Source: Cryptococcus deneoformans JEC21 (Eukaryota > Basidiomycota > Tremellomycetes > Tremellales > Cryptococcaceae). Taken from it: a stretch of 40,000 nt of DNA. A model generated the notes under the pieces. That model saw only the letters and a program-made list of their open reading frames with translations. It was not told the DNA's origin and searched no databases. The stretch covers positions 243,941 through 283,940 of the forward strand of contig NC_006679.1 of the NCBI RefSeq assembly GCF_000091045.1, given 5' to 3'. Below are positions 33,307-40,000 of the stretch, piece after piece. Position numbers and translations under genes: made by a program. The first letter of the stretch is position 1; each line of letters opens with the position of its first letter.

Positions 33307-36300
33307 CTACGCCATCGACTCATCTTTGTCTCTCCAGCAACCAGACAGCCTGAACCCTTTCCCAGATGTCTTCACAAACTTCTCCTTCAACTGTCCCACC
33401 CAAATTTTATCCAACTCATAAACTACATAGCCCATCGCCGCCATTAGGCTCATGAAGATACAGTTGACTCCCAAGATCATCATATTGCCATTCGCGCTAT
33501 CACCCGATTGTTTGGTGATATACGACGCAATGTCGCGGAAATAGAGCAAACTGGCTGTGAAGGTGACAACGACGACCAAGATGAAGAGCCATTTCAGGGA
33601 CGTTCGGACGCCCGGGAGGTGATATCGACCTTGTCGCCCACTGTTTGACTCTTTGTCGGTTGTTTCAGAAGAAGACCTTTTGGAGAGAGACCGAATTCGT
33701 GGGTGAAGAAGGGCGTACCAAGACCCTGCTATTGTGAGAAGGAAAAGGAAAAATAGGAAGTTGACGATGGCGAACGCCCCTTCGGCGTCAAGACTTTCTG
33801 CTACTTCTTTCATGGATTTTTGGGAGGAGGCGACATCAGGCAAGCTAGAGAAGGACGTGGACGATCCAGTACCGACAATGTATATTAGGCTCATCATCTG
33901 GCGAATAATGAGCACGGCGCCGACCAATTGGATGGAAAAAATGAGGATACGCAAGTATGTCCAGCGGGTTGAGCGACGCCAGAAAACTCGAGGAGTGGAG
34001 AAATGGCGACCCATAATGAGTACCCGTAGACTGCCTCGGCCATATTCTTTGAAGTCCTGCCACATATGTTTCCAATAATTTGTCCCTTTTGGTTCAGCAG
34101 CGACGCTCAGTGTCTTGTGAATGAGAAGACCCATCATAGGGATGCAAATAATGCTCCACATGCTGATAAATGCAAAGAAAGCTGTGGGCTCAAACGATAG
34201 GTTCTTGACGAGATCTGAGAACCAGCTTTGGGTGACGGAGAGATCAACTGGGGTACTGTTGCTAATGGCACGCTTGGTGAGTACTGCTGTTCCTGCAGCT
34301 ACGCTGAGCATTTCGAAGAGCTGACGAGAGACTTCGATATATAGTGCTAGAGTCGCTACAACAAAGAAGGACCATACAGGTGCGATTTTGAGGATGTGCC
34401 AGGATGCCTTCACAAGGGTCACTGGTCCCAGCGCAATCCTTGAATTGTATAAGGCTCTGTTGATACTGTCCTTTTTCTCATCACCAGTTATCTTGCCCTC
34501 CTTGGCCCTCCCACCTCCACTCCCTTGGTCACCATCCCGTTTTTTCCCGTTCTCCTTGGATTTCGCATCTCTGTGCTTCACCTCATCTCGTTCATTCTCT
34601 CTTTTCTCATCAGCTTCTCGCCCTTTCGCCATATCTTCAAGTCTCTGCTCGCGCAGCTCCTTCTTGGACATCTCAGGGATTATCTCTTCATCCAAATTCT
34701 CTTTACGACCTCGTCTATCCTCGTGCCCGAATCGCCTGTGCTTCTTCCTTTTTTGATCGGTTTCGTGCTGCCTGTCAGGTTGTGTTTTGGGACTAGACAG
34801 TTCATCCCCTGTACGAGATGGTGGTGCGAGAGGCGGCCGTTGTCCCTCAGTCGAGTCTGCTTTCTTTTCCTGGCTCTGGCTATCCGCTGCGGCAGGTTCA
34901 TCATCACTTTGTTGGTCACTTCCCGCCTCGTGAGTGGATGGTTTCTGTGCCTGATCTTCGTTTGCTCTTTGTTGACGTTCCCTGTCAGACTGATTCTTCC
35001 AATGATCCCGCGCGACTTCAGCAGGGGTTCGATCTGTGGATTCGGTTGACACCTCATTCTCATTTTCGGAAGAGGTAATTTCAACCGGCGACCTTAGAGG
35101 ATCGGGACTATCGGTTCCTTGTTCTGGAGAAGGCTGTTGGCGGGGAGATAACTGTAATGGAGGTTGTCTGCTAGGCTGCTGCGAGGCAGGCTCATGCGTG
35201 TCTTCATCTGACGTGATGTGGATAGAAACAATGTCGTTCGTGTTATCTGGCTCGTACCCAAACGGTATCCTGCCAAGGTCTTCTGCGTCTCTGTCCGAAT
35301 CGTCGGCTCCTTTATTTTTTTGTCTCCTTGCATACTCCTTTCTGTGGTTGATTTGAATGTCATCCTCGTTGCGCTGCCTCAGCCTCGCCTCTTGATACTC
35401 GTGAGCAAGCGCCGGATTGTCAGCTAAGGCATTCTTGATTGCCACTGTCTGGTCAGCCTCCATATTCTTTATGTTGATCATTTGTGCATGAGTCTGATCA
35501 GCAAATTCCTCTTCGTCAGAGGAATTGATGGCGGTGCTTCCACTCAAGGGCGGAATGGACTCGCCATCATTGTCAATAGGTTTGTTCGTGACAATGCGGG
35601 TGGGGACCGCGCGTTGTCTCGGAACAACGACATTGTCTTGGTCAGGGGAAATGGGATCGGCAAGCTTCTTGGGACTACGAGGCATAGTTGCTCGTACTAT
35701 GTCTGTGTCCGCCATTCTCTCTGATTCAACATCATCTTGGCTGAAATTAAAGGGCTTCATATCCATTTTTGTTGTCTCCTCCATGATCCTCTCTCCACTT
35801 TCTTCATGCCCGCTTTCATCTAAGTAATGTGCCGTTTCGGCTAAAAGACGCTGCCTACGCTCATTAGTCAGATGTTCCACATCGATCTCGTCGTAGGTAT
35901 CAGTCTCGCCCAGAAAGGAGGGGTTATCGCTCGCTGGTCCCTGACGATCCTCGTATGACATAAAATCAAGGGTACGAGGACCACTAACACTTTCCAATCT
36001 CCGGCGTGCTGCTTTGGCACGTTCGAAGTCTGTTCCAGTTTCCTCTATCCTTTCCCTTTCTTCGAAAGGAACGGAGTCGAGCTGTGGTCGTTCTCTTTCT
36101 CTGAGCAAGTCTTTGGATCGCACAAGTGCGTTTCCATCAACCTCAGCTTCCTCTTCGCTGTCTGATGACTCGTGCGGCACCGAGCTTAGTGCTGGTCGTT
36201 CCCGCTCGCGAACACGTCCTAGTAATGCTCCAGTAGAGGAGGGTACGAGCTGAGAACTCCTCTCCTCTATAGTCTGTCGGTCGTGGAGAGACATTGAGTC

Positions 36301-39300
36301 GATTACTGGCCGTTCTGGGGCTGGCTGGCTGGGAGCTCTGTTGGAAGGCACGATCTGTGATTCTGTCATCTCTTCCTTCTCACCGTGCGACGTAGAACCA
36401 AATGCAGCTTGCCGTCGCCTTCCGCTTCTGATGCCCAATTGTACACTCGTGGTCGCTGGCCCACCATCGGAGTGTTCTTCCAGGTCGTAATCAGCTCGGA
36501 GAGCAGGCGGCAGGCTGCCTGTGAGCTCATATTCTGCTATCTGTTCTTCGCTGAGATCGGTCAGATCGAAAACAGGGCGATGGCGATCTACGTCTGGTAT
36601 CTGACGAGCAATATCAGAAGAAGGTTGGGAGTCCATCTGAACTTGCTTGTTTCCTACTAATGGCTCCTGCTGTCGAGCCTTGAGGGAAGCAATAGACTGA
36701 GGTCCGACAGTCCCTGTGCCCCTTTCGGTAATGGAGTCCGAATCAAGAACCTGCACTTGTCTTTCCCCAGCTCTACTGTTCGGCTGCACAAGGTCTGATC
36801 CTATAGCTTGTCCATTTTCTGTCTCGTTGAATGATGCAGAGTTTACGATAGCCATTGGCCTTTTCTTTCCTTCTATTACCATGCCCGATTTTGTGAGCAT
36901 TTCTTCATCGGCCCCATCAAATTCATGCTCGGCCCGTATTGCAGCAGGCAAATAATCTGTTTGTTGGTGTGTTTCAATTTCTTGGCCCGTCGACTCGTAA
37001 TGGTCAGCTAGTAAACGATGATCGCTGATATCTGATGATTGGTTAGCACTTAGAGGGGCTTGTTGTTGGGCGAAGTGGGTCCACCTACTTTGCAATGCAT
37101 TGGGGGCAACCGTCAAAGGGGTCTGTCGCCTTGCGACAGCATGACTACGCGTAACAATTTGATGGTCAGAGTTGGCCGAAGGGGGTTGAAGTTCAATGGA
37201 CTTTCGAGCGGTAATGATTTGACTTTGGTGATCATCATTCATTACCGCCTCCTCTACCTGTCTATCCTCTGCAGAAGGCAGACGGACGTTGTTGAGATCA
37301 AGCAATTCACGACTATGGCTTTCAACTGCTTCAGATTCGCTGGGTAGCTGTGTCAAATTTGTACTCTCTCCAGCGGTCTCCCTTTCCCGCTCCCAATGTG
37401 CCCTGCGCTCAAGAGCTGCTCTCTTAGCTGCTTCAGCAGTTGTTAACTCGGTCTCGGTCTCTTCGTCTTGTGTCATCCACCTCTGAAGTTGTACGCCTAC
37501 GATAGGAGGTTGAATCTTTTCTATTTCGATTTCCGGTTCTTGGGCGGTATTATCGGATATGCGCTGACTGTGAGCCACGCTTTGAGACTCATCAGACTCC
37601 TGTTCAGGCGTAGACACAGGTGGCCCTACTTCTCGCCTTGTCGCCAGCCCGGCCACTTCGGCGGGGTTCTCAGGGTCAGGATGCGAAGTTACTATATTTC
37701 CGTCAGGTAGCGCTCGGCATGTAGGAGCGTACCATCTCACCATGTGATCCAGTCTCACTTCTCAAAGTGTGCAATCCTTCTCCTTCATTGGTTTCATCTA
37801 CTGTAAACCAGATACCAGTCAACGAACGGCTCTGTGTAGAAAACAGAAAACAAAACGGACCTTGATCTTTTTCTTCGGCTTCAGTCTCCTCCCGTGTTTC
37901 CTCCTTCTTTGGGTGGCGTCTCTCTCGTAGATGCAGTCTATTTGCTTCCAGTTCCTCCATGCTCCTCGCACTTGGAGCTAAAGCTCGGGGGGCCTGTATT
38001 GGTTCTGCTCCCCACGTTCCGTGACAATTAGTCAGCTTTATATTTCATTTCTTAAGTTGAGCACTTACGGCGAGGATCGGCTACTTGACCTGGACGTCTA
38101 GATGCCAGTAGGTCAAGCCTTGGATCTATCTTTCGCTCTTTAGGTTTTTCTTGACTCTCGTCCTCGCGTAACTTCTCTGTAGAAGCAGCTAATGGCGATG
38201 CATCCGGTTTGCGATCATCAGCGTTAGTTGATGCGAGCTCCAATACCGGTGCATGTGTATCCTGGTCGTGCAAGGTACTTGTCTTTTGAGGCTTGGTAGG
38301 TTGCCGGACTTCAGCCGTTACTCTGACATTATCTTCCAATGCGATCTCCTCCTTTTCGGTGCGCAATCTGATGTTAGATTCATCAGTTTGTGCGTCTTCC
38401 CTTTTTGCCTCCTCTGTTTTGTCAAATTTCTCCTTTATTTTTTCTCGAAGAGATTTCCGCTCTCGTGTCACCTCATCAGGCGGATCCCCTACATCCCCCC
38501 GGCCGCCCTCAGCCATCAATCTCTGAAGCTCGTCAGCCTCTTTCTCAGCAGCTTTATGGTTAGACAACATTCGCAAACGCCTACTGGCGATGTCACGGCG
38601 TTCGTTCGTCGTTAGGTTTGGGTTATCGTACTCGTCTTCAATGTCCTCGAGCCGAGTCTGGAGGAGTTCCTTATTATAGCTACGCTGGCGACGAAATGGT
38701 TGCATTTGATTAATTTGATCTGACGTAGCAAGATTGATCGGAGCTGTATCCTGGAAATACTGCTCGTCATGAAAAATGCGTCCCTGTCTCGTTTCCTGTC
38801 GCGGTTGTTGCTGTTTTGAAGCTTTTGTCTTCTTCACCCGCGCTGCTTCTTGCACCTCGTCCATCTCTTCTTCGTCATCAATGTATTCATTGTACTGACC
38901 GGCATCAGCCATACGCTGCTTGTTCTTCTTTGGTTTCCTTTTAATGCGCGTTGTATCAATAGGAACTCTGCGAAGGCGTTTCTTGCCATTGCTATCCGTA
39001 TATTTCTCGTACACAGCCTCCTCTGAGCTTTCATCTTGAGCTTGGTCTTCTACCACTTCATCCCCTCGCTCCATGCTTCTCTTCCTTTCCCTGTTTTTCG
39101 CCTCTTCTTCAGCTGCCCTTTTATTTTCCTTTTTCGTCTTCTTCTTCTTCACAAGCTTTTTATTCTGTTTCTTACCGTTCTTATCATTCTCTCCATCCTC
39201 CTCCTCTTCTCCTTCCTCTTCCTCCTTTTCTTCCGTCTCATCACCGCTTAATTGCTTCCTATTTTCTTTCTTCTTTTCCTTTCTGTTAGTTCTCTTGGGT

Positions 39301-40000
39301 ACTTCACCTTCTGTTCGATTATTGTTTTTCTCTTTGTTCTTTTTGCTGGAGTTTTTAGCTTCCACTTTCTCATCTTCAGACTCTTCGATCTCTTTTTCGA
39401 TCTTCTTTTTGACAGTTTTTCCTGTTTTCGGATCCCCAACAAGTATTTCCACCTCTTCCGATTTCTTGACCTTTTCAGTACTGTTTTCCTTCTTTTCTGC
39501 CGTCTTCTCAATTTTCTCCTTCTTCTTTGGCTTTCCCTTTGGCTTTTCATCTTCAACGATGTCCTCGTCCTCAAATGCCGCCTTGACTTCGTTTTTCTCT
39601 TCTTCCTGTTCTTGTTCATTGGCCGTTTCCTTCTTCTTTACATTCCGGATTTTGACCTTGCTGTCCGAGTCATTCTTCTTCATCCATCGAGCCTCATCAA
39701 CTTCTTCTATATCAAAAGAAGTAGTAGGTCTGGACGAGACCTCCTCAAATCGTACCTTGGAGGTCATGGGGATTTTAATTGGCAACGGAGGAATTGTAAC
39801 TTTGGAATGCTTTCTGTCATCAGCCTTCATCTTCTCCTCTAGGTCAACCCCTCCCTTTCTAATTTGGTTAACTTTGTTGGGGGCTTTGAGGGGCGAGAGC
39901 AGTATGGGAATCTGATCGTCACTGCGATCCTTTGGATCTCGCACGTAGATCGGGTTGAGATTCTGCTTCAATGTTAGCTGTATAAAGATCTCACTTTTCT
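33307..40000 (-). CDS. Giant charged, disordered protein with C-terminal multi-pass membrane region (5' partial)
   Basis: Four exons on the minus strand (40000-38069, 38004-37861, 37800-37741, 37691-33307) join in phase into 2172 residues, and the frame is still open at the window edge, so the true N-terminus is outside. Residues 1-300 (in-window) are Lys/Glu-rich with long charged runs; 300-1790 are Arg/Glu/Ser/Gln-rich and predicted disordered, with a degenerate repeat around RPxxDSxxxxxR. From about 1790 the character changes: six hydrophobic segments at roughly 1816-1833, 1882-1902, 1960-1984, 2017-2040, 2078-2097 and 2115-2136, then a short basic tail. No family was recognised. The layout suggests a membrane-anchored scaffold with a very long cytoplasmic or nucleoplasmic arm (inference). 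Exon joins are supported by three good GT-AG pairs, including GTGAGA at 37740. Splitting into two genes is the main alternative. Confidence 0.72.
35930..36600 (-). repeat. Degenerate protein repeat within the giant gene
   Basis: Translated copies, in order: RPVFDLTDLSEEQIAEYE, RPVIDSMSLHDRQTIEER, RPALSSVPHESSDSEEE, RPQLDSVPFEERERIEET, PRTLDFMSYEDRQ. They are spaced irregularly and differ at the DNA level, so this is an old, diverged array rather than a recent tandem duplication. Confidence 0.55.

Noticed and set aside
39073..39915. 280-codon plus-strand frame rich in Phe and Ser
   Set aside because: It is the antisense shadow of the Lys/Glu-rich coding region of the giant gene; poly-Phe/Ser is the expected complement of GAA/AAG/GAG runs.
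1..40000. Transposon, rRNA, tRNA, CRISPR or secondary-metabolite cluster
   Set aside because: I looked for transposase or reverse-transcriptase motifs, T-loop consensus, repeats with spacers and multi-domain synthases and saw none.

Overview
This is an ordinary-looking euchromatic stretch of a basidiomycete yeast chromosome, most likely from the Tremellomycetes (Cryptococcus or a close relative). The evidence is very dense short introns (about 84 inferred here, mostly 40-65 nt, with CTAAC/CTGAC-type branch sites), roughly balanced base composition, tightly packed genes on both strands, and proteins closest in style to fungal members of their families. I could run no alignments; exon structures were built by hand from reading frames, GT/GC-AG sites and remembered family motifs.

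Layout. 1-669 (+): 3' part of a tRNA-splicing endonuclease Sen15-like gene. 970-2630 (+): glutathione synthetase. 3014-8028 (+): 23-exon cohesin regulator Pds5. 8199-9215 (-): NatC catalytic subunit Naa30/Mak3. 9595-11560 (+): Arp6 of the SWR1 complex. 11906-13388 (+): Erv29/SURF4 cargo receptor. 13612-15032 (-): ToxD-like medium-chain reductase. 15815-16803 (-): unknown protein with a possible RPA-interacting-protein-like motif. 17201-18401 (-): UNC-50/Gmh1. 19295-21984 (-): a very unusual 863-residue Rab-like GTPase. 23986-25897 (-): arginyl-tRNA-protein transferase Ate1. 26505-27263 (+): intronless atypical SDR. 27592-29750 (-): type I membrane protein of unknown function. 30462-32797 (+): pyruvate decarboxylase. 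33307-40000 (-): the C-terminal 2172 residues of a giant charged protein ending in about six membrane segments; its 5' end lies beyond the window.

The genes do not form an operon or a biosynthetic cluster: they are individually promoted housekeeping genes (tRNA splicing, redox, cohesion, N-terminal acetylation and arginylation, chromatin, early secretory pathway, fermentation). No transposon, rRNA, tRNA or CRISPR was seen. A loose theme is protein traffic and protein N-termini (Erv29, UNC-50, Rab; Naa30, Ate1), but I regard it as chance neighbourhood.

The most interesting items are the giant membrane-anchored disordered protein with a degenerate repeat, the Rab with a roughly 330-residue insertion inside its G domain and altered G4/G5 motifs, a GC-AG intron in ERV29 with two branch-site/acceptor pairs that would switch the dilysine ER-retrieval signal on or off, an 8-nt microexon in NAA30, and an SDR lacking the catalytic Tyr and Lys.
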